From positions 1-64,000 of the forward strand of contig JADJAL010000025.1 in NCBI GenBank assembly GCA_016704305.1: a DNA stretch of 64,000 bases, read 5' to 3'. A model generated the notes under the pieces. It searched no databases and was not told where the DNA came from. It saw only the letters and a list, made by a program, of their open reading frames with translations. The position numbers were made by a program, and so were the translations under genes. Positions 16,210 through 24,279 of this stretch are shown one piece after another; within the stretch, counting starts at the first letter, position 1; every line of letters begins with the position of its first letter. Origin of the DNA: Haliea sp. Its GTDB lineage: Bacteria > Pseudomonadota > Gammaproteobacteria > Pseudomonadales > Halieaceae.

Positions 16210-18204
16210 TCAGGTTGCGGCTTTAATCGCCGCCGAGGAATTGAATGCCGGGATCAACTCGCCAGCCAATTCAAAATCCTCCGGTTTTGGCGCGCGCGTC
16301 ATCCACCAGTAGTCTACCAACCGGTACGGGCAGGACATGACATTGCGCCCGCGCGCATTTTTGTAATAACTCTGTGGCGCGCTGGGGTGTAGCCAGATCA
16401 GGCCTTGCAGTGCTTCGTCCACCTCGGCGTTGAAGCGGTCGCAGGCCGCCTGTGTCGGCTCCAGCGTGGCCGCGCCCTCGCTGCGGATAAACTCCAGACA
16501 CTCCAGGATGTAATGGATCTGCGATTCCGAGGTAATGTTCTGGCCGCCGGCGTGATTGGGCGCGCTGTTCGGTCCCACCGTAAGGAAGTAGTTGGGATAG
16601 CCGGGGATTGCAACACCGAGGTAGGCGCGCGGATCATCCTGCCATTCATTGCGCAAATTGCGTCCGCCGCGACCGATCACCTCCATCGTTCCCACCATGT
16701 TCGCGGTATCAAACCCGGTAGCGCAGACAATCACATCGACTTCAATACGGCGTCCGTCGGCGAGGACGATAGCGTCCTTTTCCACGTGATCAATGCGCGT
16801 GTCTTCCAGGCTGACGTTGTCACGGCACAGATTTTCCAGCCAGTTGATATCCATCACGATGCGCTTGCCGAACACGGGGTAGTCGGGTAGTAATTTTTCC
16901 AGCAGGTCCGGTCGGTGCGCCAGCTTGGTGCGATAGTTTTGTACACAGTAGTCCCGCACGCCGTCATTCAGCGCCGATATGGAGCGCTCCGGATGCGCCC
17001 ACTGCGGATCAATGCGGATATTTTCGAACAGCCCATCGGCGGCAAACCAGAATGCGCGAAAGCGCAGCCACTCGGCGTAGTGTGGAATATGCTGCTGCGC
17101 CCAGCGCACCGCTTCGGGCACCTCGATGTAGTAGTTGGGCATCAGCCAGTGGCGCGAGCGTTGCAGCACCGTGAGATGCGCCACCTCGCCTGCGATCGCA
17201 TTCCCCACCTGCACACCGCTGGCGCCGGTGCCCAGCAGCGCAACGCGCTTGCCTTGCAAATTGACGGAGTGATCCCACGCGGCCGTGTGCATCAACGCGC
17301 CGCCAAACTCCTGCAGGCCCTGGATGTCCGGGTACTTCCAGCGGTTGAGTGGTCCGTGCGCATTGATCACGGCGTTCGCCGTAATCACGCGGCTGCCGGA
17401 TTGGTCCGCGACAGTGACCAGCCAGCAGTTGCGCGTCTCGTCGAAGCGGCACTCCGTGACCCGCGTATTGAAAACGATATTGGGTCGCAGCGCGTACTTG
17501 TCGGTGATGTCGAGCAGGTAGCGCTGGAATTCCGGCCCATTGGGTGTGTAGTGCGACCAGTCGGGGTTCAGCTCAAAGGAATAGGAGTAAAAATGGCTCG
17601 GCGTATCGACAGCGCAGCCGGGGTAGGTGTTTTCCCACCAGGTACCGCCAATCTCGGGATTCTTCTCGATCACGTCAAAAGAATAGCCCGCTTCGCGCAA
17701 TTTGATCGCCGCCAGCAGACCGGTCAGGCCGGCACCGATCACCAGAACCTTGAAGTCGCCCTCGGGGGCTTGTCGTCCACTGCGTGTGCTGCGGATTTCC
17801 GGTGGATTGAAGCCCATCTGCTCCAGCAACATCGGTACAAATTCTTCCCCGACGGGCTCCGCGACGGCGGCGCTGAGCATTTTCTGCAGCAAGTGCGCAT
17901 CGGGGGCGATATCCGGTGGCGCGGGGTCCTGGGTCAGCAACGCGAACAGGCGCTCGTGCAATTCCTGCACCAGCTCCGCAGGGGCCTGCTTGTGCGGGTC
18001 GAAGATCGAGCCGATGAAAGGCGCCAGGCGGCTGAGGAAGTCCTCATCCCTGGCGAAATGGGTGTACACCATCAGCAGCGGCGCCACGTCACTTTGCGCC
18101 AGGGCCGCCCTGAGTTGGCGATGGTCCCGGATGGGCAGCCTGGATGCGGCGTGGGATGTGGTGAGGGATGCTGCGTGCGCTGCGGTGGAAGCCGGGTCCG
18201 ACAT
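16210..18204 (-). CDS. Type I Baeyer-Villiger monooxygenase, HAPMO-like
   Basis: 664 residues, ATG 18204 with a GGAG site. FAD Rossmann motif GAGLTG is at 157-162, followed by the BVMO-typical GGTWWENTYPGCAVDTP. The fingerprint FGGALMHTAAWD lies at 300-311 and fits F-x-G-x3-H-x3-W, with D where P is commoner; the NADPH motif GTGASG is at 325-330. The ~140-residue N-terminal extension is characteristic of 4-hydroxyacetophenone monooxygenase and relatives. The enzyme should insert one O atom from O2 next to a ketone, giving an ester or lactone. An alpha/beta hydrolase in the same gene string could open it. Substrate not predictable. Confidence 0.92.
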   Translation of the reverse strand: MSDPASTAAHAASLTTSHAASRLPIRDHRQLRAALAQSDVAPLLMVYTHFARDEDFLSRLAPFIGSIFDPHKQAPAELVQELHERLFALLTQDPAPPDIAPDAHLLQKMLSAAVAEPVGEEFVPMLLEQMGFNPPEIRSTRSGRQAPEGDFKVLVIGAGLTGLLAAIKLREAGYSFDVIEKNPEIGGTWWENTYPGCAVDTPSHFYSYSFELNPDWSHYTPNGPEFQRYLLDITDKYALRPNIVFNTRVTECRFDETRNCWLVTVADQSGSRVITANAVINAHGPLNRWKYPDIQGLQEFGGALMHTAAWDHSVNLQGKRVALLGTGASGVQVGNAIAGEVAHLTVLQRSRHWLMPNYYIEVPEAVRWAQQHIPHYAEWLRFRAFWFAADGLFENIRIDPQWAHPERSISALNDGVRDYCVQNYRTKLAHRPDLLEKLLPDYPVFGKRIVMDINWLENLCRDNVSLEDTRIDHVEKDAIVLADGRRIEVDVIVCATGFDTANMVGTMEVIGRGGRNLRNEWQDDPRAYLGVAIPGYPNYFLTVGPNSAPNHAGGQNITSESQIHYILECLEFIRSEGAATLEPTQAACDRFNAEVDEALQGLIWLHPSAPQSYYKNARGRNVMSCPYRLVDYWWMTRAPKPEDFELAGELIPAFNSSAAIKAAT

Positions 18205-18250
18205 GTCTGCACTCCAATGTGCCGCTGCGAGCAGGGCATCGCGCTAATAA

Positions 18251-18272
18251 ACTTATATATAAGTATATAAGT
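18251..18272. promoter_or_regulatory. AT-rich palindrome upstream of the BVMO gene
   Basis: ACTTATATATAAGT (18251-18264) is a perfect 14-bp palindrome, and its right half ATATAAGT is repeated directly at 18265-18272. It lies 47 bp upstream of the BVMO start, in an AT-rich island of an otherwise GC-rich region. A related palindrome, CTTATATAAG, occurs at 21604-21613 in front of the VOC and acyl-CoA synthetase genes, followed in both places by AAGATATG or a near match. The repetition at two promoters suggests an operator, most simply for the cluster's TetR protein. Confidence 0.5.
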
Positions 18273-18294
18273 AAGATATGTGTGTCGCAAGTGC

Positions 18295-19065
18295 TTAGAG
18301 ATCAGCCACCTTCAGCACCAGTTTCCCCCGGTTGTGTCCCGACTGGATGATGCGGTGCGCCTCTGCCGCCTCCGTGAGTGGCAGTACACGGATAGGCGGT
18401 AGTGCGATTTTTCCATCCGCGAGCAGTGCGGCGATTGTCCGCAGGTTCGCAGCGCAATTGCTGTCGGACATCGTGGAGAAGATACGCGTCACGCCTTTTG
18501 CCTGCGCCGCCGCGGCCGCTGCTGCAAAATCGCCGTCATCGACGAGGGTCGGGATGCTGACCAGCGTGCCGCCGGATTTAACCAGATCGAGTGCGTCCGG
18601 AAGAGTGCTGACACCGACAGCGTCGAGCAGGAAGTCCAGCCCCTGCGGTTCCCAGGCGTGAATGGCCTGGCTGATGTCTTCGCGCCGGTAGTCGATCACG
18701 CGTGCAACGCCCAGGCCCTGCAAGTACTCAACGTTGGCGGTGCTGCAGGTCGCGGCTACGCGCGCCCCGGCCCAGCGCGCGAATTGCACGGCGAATCCAC
18801 CCAGTCCGCCGGCGCCGCCGTGGATGAGTACTGTTTGCCCCGCCACAAGTCCGCCGCGATCGAACAGCGCCTGCCAGGCGGTGAGCGCGGCCACGGGCAG
18901 TGCAGCGGCCTGCTCGAAGCCGAGACTGTCCGGTATGCGTGCAACCCGGTCCTGGTTGGCCAGCGTGAATTGCGCGTAACTGCCTTGTCCGCCCTGGCCG
19001 TGATTGGTCGGTGTAAACACGCGATCACCGGGTTTGAAGTCGCTCGTAATGATCATTGCGTACAT
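18295..19065 (-). CDS. Quinone oxidoreductase/zinc-type alcohol dehydrogenase-like protein, N-terminus missing
   Basis: 256 residues starting MYAMIITSDFKPGDRV. In full-length medium-chain reductases the FKPGDRV block comes after about 70-75 residues of the GroES-like domain; those are absent here. The rest is intact: AALPVAALTAWQALF, the NADPH motif GGAGGLGGFAVQFA, and the C-terminal RGKLVLKV. ATG 19065 lies inside the last codons of the oxygenase-like gene (13-bp overlap), with GGAGGAGG just upstream that is itself oxygenase coding sequence. Either the 5' part was deleted when the two genes were joined, or the assembly lost it. The remaining protein would lack the substrate-binding half. Confidence 0.75.
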   Translation of the reverse strand: MYAMIITSDFKPGDRVFTPTNHGQGGQGSYAQFTLANQDRVARIPDSLGFEQAAALPVAALTAWQALFDRGGLVAGQTVLIHGGAGGLGGFAVQFARWAGARVAATCSTANVEYLQGLGVARVIDYRREDISQAIHAWEPQGLDFLLDAVGVSTLPDALDLVKSGGTLVSIPTLVDDGDFAAAAAAAQAKGVTRIFSTMSDSNCAANLRTIAALLADGKIALPPIRVLPLTEAAEAHRIIQSGHNRGKLVLKVADL

Positions 19066-20146
19066 GCGAGCGCCTCCTCCGGTTCGGGCGGGAAGTATAG
19101 CGGCAGCCCGGGGTCATATACGGTGGTGAGGCGATTAATGAAAGCCTTATCGGTCAGCGGGTCGGCCGGTTCCGCGAAAGCCATGCCGCGCTGTTTCAGG
19201 TCGGCCATGAAGATATCGAACACTTGCTGCTGGCTCAGGTCATCGGAGTGGTCCTTGCTGACCTTCAGCTCGGCATAGTCCTTGTAGACGATGCCGCCCC
19301 AATGCACCAGGAAGCGGAATTCCTGTTCGGGTATGGCTTGCAGGATTCTACCCGCGTCAGTAATACGCCAACCACCCCGGGTGTCCGGATCGGGTTCGAT
19401 CAGGGATTCCATTGATAGCCCGGTCGGGTTTCGCAGCGCGGCCGGCCCGCAGGATTCCGCGGTGTGGTACATCATTTCGTTTTCTACAACCACCGCGCGT
19501 CCCCACATGGGCGCATGAATCTGCCGGGGTTGCTCATGCGGCCCCTCGGGCCAGTAGGTAAAGCCGCCACCAATATTACCCCGGTAATACCACGCAATAA
19601 CCTGCGCTTTCTTGGCCTGCCAGCGTTTGAACAACCCGCTCTTGCTCATGGTGTTCATCAGCCAGATGGGGCGTTTTCACTGGTGATGCCGCGAAAACAC
19701 GTGGCGTCGACATGCGGCGCGCCGCCACCGGAGCACGGCCCCTGCAAATTGAACAGCATGGATTCAGGCTCGGCGTAATCCGCATTCCAGTAATTGCGCG
19801 CCAGTTCGATAAATCGCGCATTGTGGAAACAATCCTGGATTTCGGGATACAGGCAGACACCGAAGTCGCTGAAGTAGCCGCGAAACACCGGGCTGAGAAA
19901 CATGTCCAGCGTGGGTTCCACGCCCTCCGGCAGTCCGCCGGATACCGTCGCGATCAATTCCTCTGCGCTATTGAAGTGTTGCGCCAGAATCAGCTTGAAC
20001 GGGCCGTTGTTGCGCACCACGTCCAGCATGCGACGGTGCTGGTCTTCGCTGTAGGCACCTTCGATGACTTGCGGTTCCGCGATGGGGCGCATCACGCTTG
20101 GCGGTGTTTTGTCCATTGTTTGTTCCCTCTGCGCGGCACCGGTCAT
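19053..20146 (-). CDS. Putative Fe(II)/2OG-type oxygenase, copy 2 (one frameshift)
   Basis: A paralogue of the protein at 11336-12421. The frame opens at ATG 20146 (overlapping the hydrolase stop as ATGA) or at ATG 20116 behind AGAGGGA. It stops early near 19660, and the rest continues in another frame to 19053. Adding one C to the CCCC run at about 19665 restores N-A-P-I-W-L-M-N, matching copy 1. H-x-D is at about 145-147 (PHVDATCFRG), the distal His in NEMMYHTAESCGP with Arg eleven residues on, and EFRFLVHWGGIVYKDYAELK is shared with copy 1. The homopolymer site makes a sequencing error likely. Confidence 0.6.
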
Positions 20147-21141
20147 CCGGCTGCGGTGGCGGCCAGTTTGCAGGTGAAAAAGTCCGCCATCACCCTGAGC
20201 GCCTCTGCTGTTTCCGGCAGGTGCAGCGCGTACCAGTGCGTGTGCGGCATCGCGTCGAACACCATCAGGTCGGCGTCGACGCCTGCGCGGCGCAGCGCCC
20301 GGTGGAAATTCGTGGTGGCGCTGAGCACCGCGTCGCGCGTGCCGGAGAGCAGCAGAACCGGCGGGAAGCCGGACATGTCGCTCAATACGGGCGAGACCAG
20401 TGGATCGCGCGCGTCGGTGCCGCCGAGATAGGCGCGCACTTCGCTCATCTCATGGTCCAGTGGAAACAGCAGGTGGCCGAAGAAGCCGTTCAAAGTAAAG
20501 ATCTGGCAGGTGTCGCCGAAATCGATCAGGTCGCCGCCGGCCGAGAACACGCCGGCGCAGGCGGGCATCGGCAATCCCGCTTTCGCAATGCGCGCCAGTA
20601 ACTGGCCTGTGATAAAGCCGCCGGCGGAACTGCCGTAAACGCCGATATGCTCGGGAGAGTGTGATGTCAGTGCATCTCGATACACCGCCAGCGCGTCGTC
20701 CACCGCTGCCGGGTAGGGGTGTTCCGGCGCCAGCCGATAGTCCACTGCAATTACCGGAATGCCGGTGATATTGGCTATCGGGATCGCCTCCACCAGGCTG
20801 CCGGAGCCGATGACAAAGCCACCGCCATGAAAATTGAGCAGGACTTTGCTGCGGTTTTCTTCCGCCAGCGACAGCGGCATGACGCGATGGCAGCGCACAC
20901 CGGCAATGTCCACCTCGTCAATGTTGACCGGGAACATCTGCCGCGCCTGCTGGTTGAGCGCGGCGAAGGCGGGCGCGGTCACCTCGCGGGTTGTCCACAT
21001 GGGCACCGGTTCGGCGGCGGGGTCGGTGCCCCACAAATCCTGCGAAATGTAGTGTTGCGCCTCGGGGCTGAGAGTGCCCGGCACCCGCACCAGGTTGCCA
21101 CCGAGATTTACCGTTCCACTGGCGTCAATGTCATAACTCAT
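20143..21141 (-). CDS. Alpha/beta hydrolase, hormone-sensitive-lipase type
   Basis: 332 residues. Family marks are the oxyanion-hole motif HGGG (LLNFHGGGFVIGSG), DYRLAPEHPYPAAVDD, the nucleophile elbow GSSAGG, a late Asp in RDAV and a His in MPHTHWYAL. HSL-type esterases act on short to medium esters and lactones in the cytoplasm. Placed with a Baeyer-Villiger monooxygenase on the same strand, hydrolysis of the BVMO product is the obvious role (inference). Its stop overlaps the next start by 3-4 nt, and the VOC gene ends 10 bp upstream. Confidence 0.92.
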   Translation of the reverse strand: MSYDIDASGTVNLGGNLVRVPGTLSPEAQHYISQDLWGTDPAAEPVPMWTTREVTAPAFAALNQQARQMFPVNIDEVDIAGVRCHRVMPLSLAEENRSKVLLNFHGGGFVIGSGSLVEAIPIANITGIPVIAVDYRLAPEHPYPAAVDDALAVYRDALTSHSPEHIGVYGSSAGGFITGQLLARIAKAGLPMPACAGVFSAGGDLIDFGDTCQIFTLNGFFGHLLFPLDHEMSEVRAYLGGTDARDPLVSPVLSDMSGFPPVLLLSGTRDAVLSATTNFHRALRRAGVDADLMVFDAMPHTHWYALHLPETAEALRVMADFFTCKLAATAAG

Positions 21142-21151
21142 CAGGTCGCAC

Positions 21152-21574
21152 TCAGTGGGCGAAAACGGCCATTTGTTCAGTCACCTGAACGACTTCGATC
21201 AGATGCCCTTCCGGATCGCTGACAAATCCGACCATGACGCCGTGCTCCGGATCATCCCGCACGGGGTCGACGATCTTGCCTCCGGCGTCCACCGCGCGCT
21301 GCACGAAGGCTGCCACATCGTCGGTCTGGAACCCCAGTATCACATCCTTGCCAGGCGCGCCCTCGTCATCCATGAAGTTGAGCAGGACAAACATGGCGGC
21401 GCCCTCGCCTGTGGTATTGAACATAATTTCGCGGATGGGGCGTCCGGCAATCGACGCTTCAACCCTGGCCAGTTCGGTCAGGCCGCAGACATCGGTATAA
21501 AACCGGGCTGACTTCTCCAGATCCCGGACGAGCAATTTGGTGAAGCCAAAATGTGCCTTGGAGTGTTGTGACAT
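21152..21574 (-). CDS. VOC (glyoxalase/bleomycin-resistance fold) protein
   Basis: 140 residues. Two beta-alpha-beta-beta-beta modules are visible: FTKLLVRDLEKSARFYTDVC with GLTE, and VILGFQTDDVAAFVQRAVDA with GFVSDPEGHLIEVVQ. His in HFGF, Glu in REIMF and Glu in LIEVVQ are candidate metal ligands. VOC proteins include isomerases, epimerases and ring-cleavage dioxygenases, so no reaction is assigned. It is the first gene of the - strand string, and its promoter region is shared with the divergent acyl-CoA synthetase gene. Confidence 0.88.
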   Translation of the reverse strand: MSQHSKAHFGFTKLLVRDLEKSARFYTDVCGLTELARVEASIAGRPIREIMFNTTGEGAAMFVLLNFMDDEGAPGKDVILGFQTDDVAAFVQRAVDAGGKIVDPVRDDPEHGVMVGFVSDPEGHLIEVVQVTEQMAVFAH

Positions 21575-21602
21575 GGTAACCTCGGGCGTGTCTTTCTAAT
21601 TA

Positions 21603-21634
21603 ACTTATATAAGATATGATGCAAATATATAAGG
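21603..21634. promoter_or_regulatory. AT-rich palindrome in the divergent VOC / acyl-CoA synthetase promoter region
   Basis: CTTATATAAG (21604-21613) is a perfect palindrome, followed by ATATG and then ATATATAAGG (21625-21634). It lies 29 bp upstream of the VOC start and about 120 bp upstream of the acyl-CoA synthetase start. The same words (ACTTATATA, TATAAG, AAGATATG) occur at the palindrome upstream of the BVMO gene. A shared operator controlling both transcripts is a reasonable guess. Confidence 0.5.
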
Positions 21635-21735
21635 TGCCCGCGATAGTCAAGCCTTAAAGTATTCTCGAACTCGCGCAGCAACTGAAAAAGGCGTAACAAG
21701 GGGCAACACAATAAAATATACGGAGATCAACGTTA

Positions 21736-23295
21736 ATGCATTCAGCCCAGACTTCCAGCCAAACCCTCATTGATACCCTGCGCCGTTCGGCCGCCAGGCA
21801 TCCCCATAAACTGGCCATCAAACACGGTGCGCGCTGCTGGACATATGCGCAGTTTTACGACGCCTGCGCGCGGGTGGCAGGTGGCATGCAGCGCTTGGGT
21901 ATTGCTCCGGGCGACCGCATCGCAATCCTGTCAAGGAATTCCAGTGCGTTTGCCAGCGGTCGCTACGCGGTTGCGGCCACCGGCGCCATTTTCGTGCCGG
22001 TTAACTTCATGCTGAACGCCCACGAAGCTGCCTATATTCTCAATCACAGCGGGGCGCGCCTGCTGCTGGTGGGCAAAACAGAAGTGTCCAAGGCCCAGGC
22101 GCTCGCGGCCTTGTGTCCTACTATTGAGATGATGATCTGGCTGGGGAGCGAAGAGGGACTGCCCACGCCGCCCGGGATGATGCCGTTCTCCGCCTTGTCA
22201 TCCGGCCAGGCGTTCACACCCGTTGATGCGCTCGGTGCAGCGGACCCTGCGCAGATTATTTACACCAGCGGGACCGAATCAGCGCCCAAGGGCGCGGTGC
22301 TCAGTCATGCCGCGATTATCTGGCAATACGGTAGCTGCCTGGTGGATGCCGAAATAGCGCACGTGGACACGCATTTACATTCGATGCCGCTGTATCACTG
22401 CGCACAGCTGACTGCTTTTCGGCCCTCCATCCAGGCCGGCGGTAGCAACATCATTACCGATGATCCCAGCCCGGATAACCTGCTACGGCTGTTGAGCGAG
22501 GAACGCATCAGCGCATTTTTTGCGCCGCCCACGGTGTGGATTTCCCTGCTCAACGCGCCCGCGTTTGCGCAGACCGACTTGTCCAACCTGCGCAAAGGCT
22601 ACTACGGCGCCTCGATCATGCCGGTCGAGATCATGAAAAAGATGCAACAGAACATCCCGCAAATTCGCCTGTGGAATCTGTACGGCCAGACGGAAATCGC
22701 GCCGGTGGCAACAATACTCGCCGGAGGATCAATTGCGCAAACCTGGCTCGGCGGGCAAGCCTGTCCTGCATGTGGAGACTCGCGTGATAGATGGCGATGG
22801 CGCTGACGTTGCCGTGGGAGAAATCGGCGAGGTGGTGCATCGTCTCCGCAGCTGCTCCGCGAGTATTGCAAGGATCCAGAGCGCACGGCCCAGGCGTTCT
22901 CAGGAGGATGGTTTCACAGCGGTGACCTGGCCAATGATTGACGACGAAGGCTATATCACGATTGTGGATCGCAAGAAGGACATGATCAAAACGGTGGCGA
23001 GAATGTGTCGGGCGGAAGTCGAGGAGGTCATCTACCAGTTTGCGGATGTCGCGGAGGTGGCGGTGATCGGCCGCCTCACCACCACTGGGTGGAAGCGGTC
23101 ACGGCGGTGGTGGTGATAAGGCCGGGCGGCATCGCAGCGGAAGACCAGCTTATCGGCCATTGCGCCGCCAGGCTGGCGGGCTTCAAAGTGCCGAAGAAAA
23201 TACTGTTTGTCGATGAGTTGCCGCGCAATCCATCGGGCAAGATCCTGAAGCGAGACTTGCGCGACAGGCATGCAAGCGCCTTTGACGACGCTTAG
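21736..23295 (+). pseudogene. Acyl-CoA synthetase (AMP-binding), several frameshifts
   Basis: The first 1 kb is open (MHSAQTSSQTLIDTLRRSAA...). It carries the P-loop-like motif IIYTSGTESAPKGAVLSH, the TQE-type motif LYGQTEIAP and the adenylate-forming core. Beyond about 22725 the protein continues in other frames: KPVLHVETRVIDGDG, then GGWFHSGDL, then IDDEGYITIVDRKKDMIKT, then GGENVSG, then HHHWVEAVTAVVV, ending PRNPSGKILKRDL with the catalytic Lys. At least five or six small indels are needed. Because every motif is still well kept between the breaks, base-calling error seems likelier than old decay. Expected reaction: ATP-dependent CoA ligation of a carboxylic acid released by the cluster. 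Confidence 0.8.
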
Positions 23296-23366
23296 CCCTC
23301 TGGCGATGTTGGGAAGATAGCAGCGACAGGACAAAACGCAGTAAATGATTTGTTATCACCTGTCGC

Positions 23367-23450
23367 GTGGTGATTGTCACTGGTGGTGCGCACGGCATTG
23401 GATTGGCGCTGGCGGACGGTTATGCGACAGCGGGTATCAACGCCCCGTGA
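23367..23450 (+). pseudogene. Stump of an SDR gene
   Basis: From GTG 23367 the sequence reads VVIVTGGAHGIGLALADGYA, an unmistakable N-terminal SDR cofactor loop (TGGxxGIG), and ends at TGA 23450 after 27 codons. The remaining ~220 codons of an SDR are absent. The sequence runs straight into the 3' end of the convergent crotonase gene, whose stop codon is at 23437. No convincing ribosome site precedes it and a TGA lies at 23346. This marks a deletion or join just after the acyl-CoA synthetase gene. Confidence 0.6.
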
Positions 23451-24235
23451 AACGCGGCGGACGCCGTTCGCTGAACGCCTGCACCGCCTCGCGATGATCC
23501 TCCGTGGTATGCATCAGTGCCTGCACCGCTGCGGAGGTTTCCAGCAGCGGGGCCAGTGCGCCGGTGCGGGCCTGCCACAGCAAGCGCTTGGCCTGTTGCA
23601 CCGCCTGCGGCGGATTGGCCGCGATGCGCGCCGCCAGTGCCTGCGCTTCCGCTAACAACTGCTCATCGGCACCACGCGCGAGACCAGCCCGCGGCCAGCG
23701 CCTCGTCGGCACTGAGCGTGGCGCCGGTGAGCGTCATCTCGGCCGCTTTCGAAAAACCCACCACGCGTTGCAGCAACCATGCTCCGCCGTCGCCGGAATC
23801 AGCCCCAGCTTCACGAAGTTTTTCGGCAAAGCGCGCACTCTGCGCGGCGATGCGGATGTCGCACATGCACGCCAGGTCGCAACCGGCGCCCATCGCCGCG
23901 CCGTTCACGGCGGCGATCACCGGGGTTTTCAATTGCTCGAACAACAGCGGAATGCGTTGTATGCCGCGCTGGTAATTGCCGGGCGTTTGCGCCGGGTCCG
24001 CGCTCGCCAGGCTGTTGGGTGAGTCGGGCAGCATGGTCCTGAGATTGCCACCCGAGGAAAGGGATTTCCCGCGCCGGTGAGGATGATCACGCGCACGTCG
24101 GGATCGGCGTCCGCGGCGGCGAGCGCAGCCACCAGCGTCCACCATCGGCAGGTCGGAGATGGGGTTGTGCAGTTCCGGTACGTTCAGGGTGAGGGTGGCG
24201 ATGCCATCGCCGGTAGCGGTCAAGACGCGTGTCAT
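23437..24235 (-). pseudogene. Enoyl-CoA hydratase/isomerase (crotonase), frameshifted
   Basis: Start MTRVLTATGDGIATLTLNVP at 24235, stop at 23437. Pieces in different frames add up to one crotonase of about 265 residues: PDVRVIILTGAG, SSGGNLRTML, FEQLKTPVIAAVNGAAMGAG (oxyanion-hole and CoA-binding region), CDLACMCDIRIAAQSARFAE, GDGGAWLLQRVVG, then QALAARIAANPPQAVQQAKR and the tail FSERRPPRF. Four or more small indels (near 24130, 24060, 23810 and 23690) break it. All conserved blocks remain sharp. The role would be hydration or isomerisation of an enoyl-CoA during beta-oxidation. Confidence 0.78.
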
Positions 24236-24279
24236 GGTTTACCTGCCTGTTTTGTGGTGTTGGGTAGCCGTTTTGGTTG

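Noticed and set aside
16915..18270. 451-codon open frame on the + strand opposite the BVMO gene
   Set aside because: Shadow of the BVMO coding sequence, which has all expected FAD and NADPH motifs.
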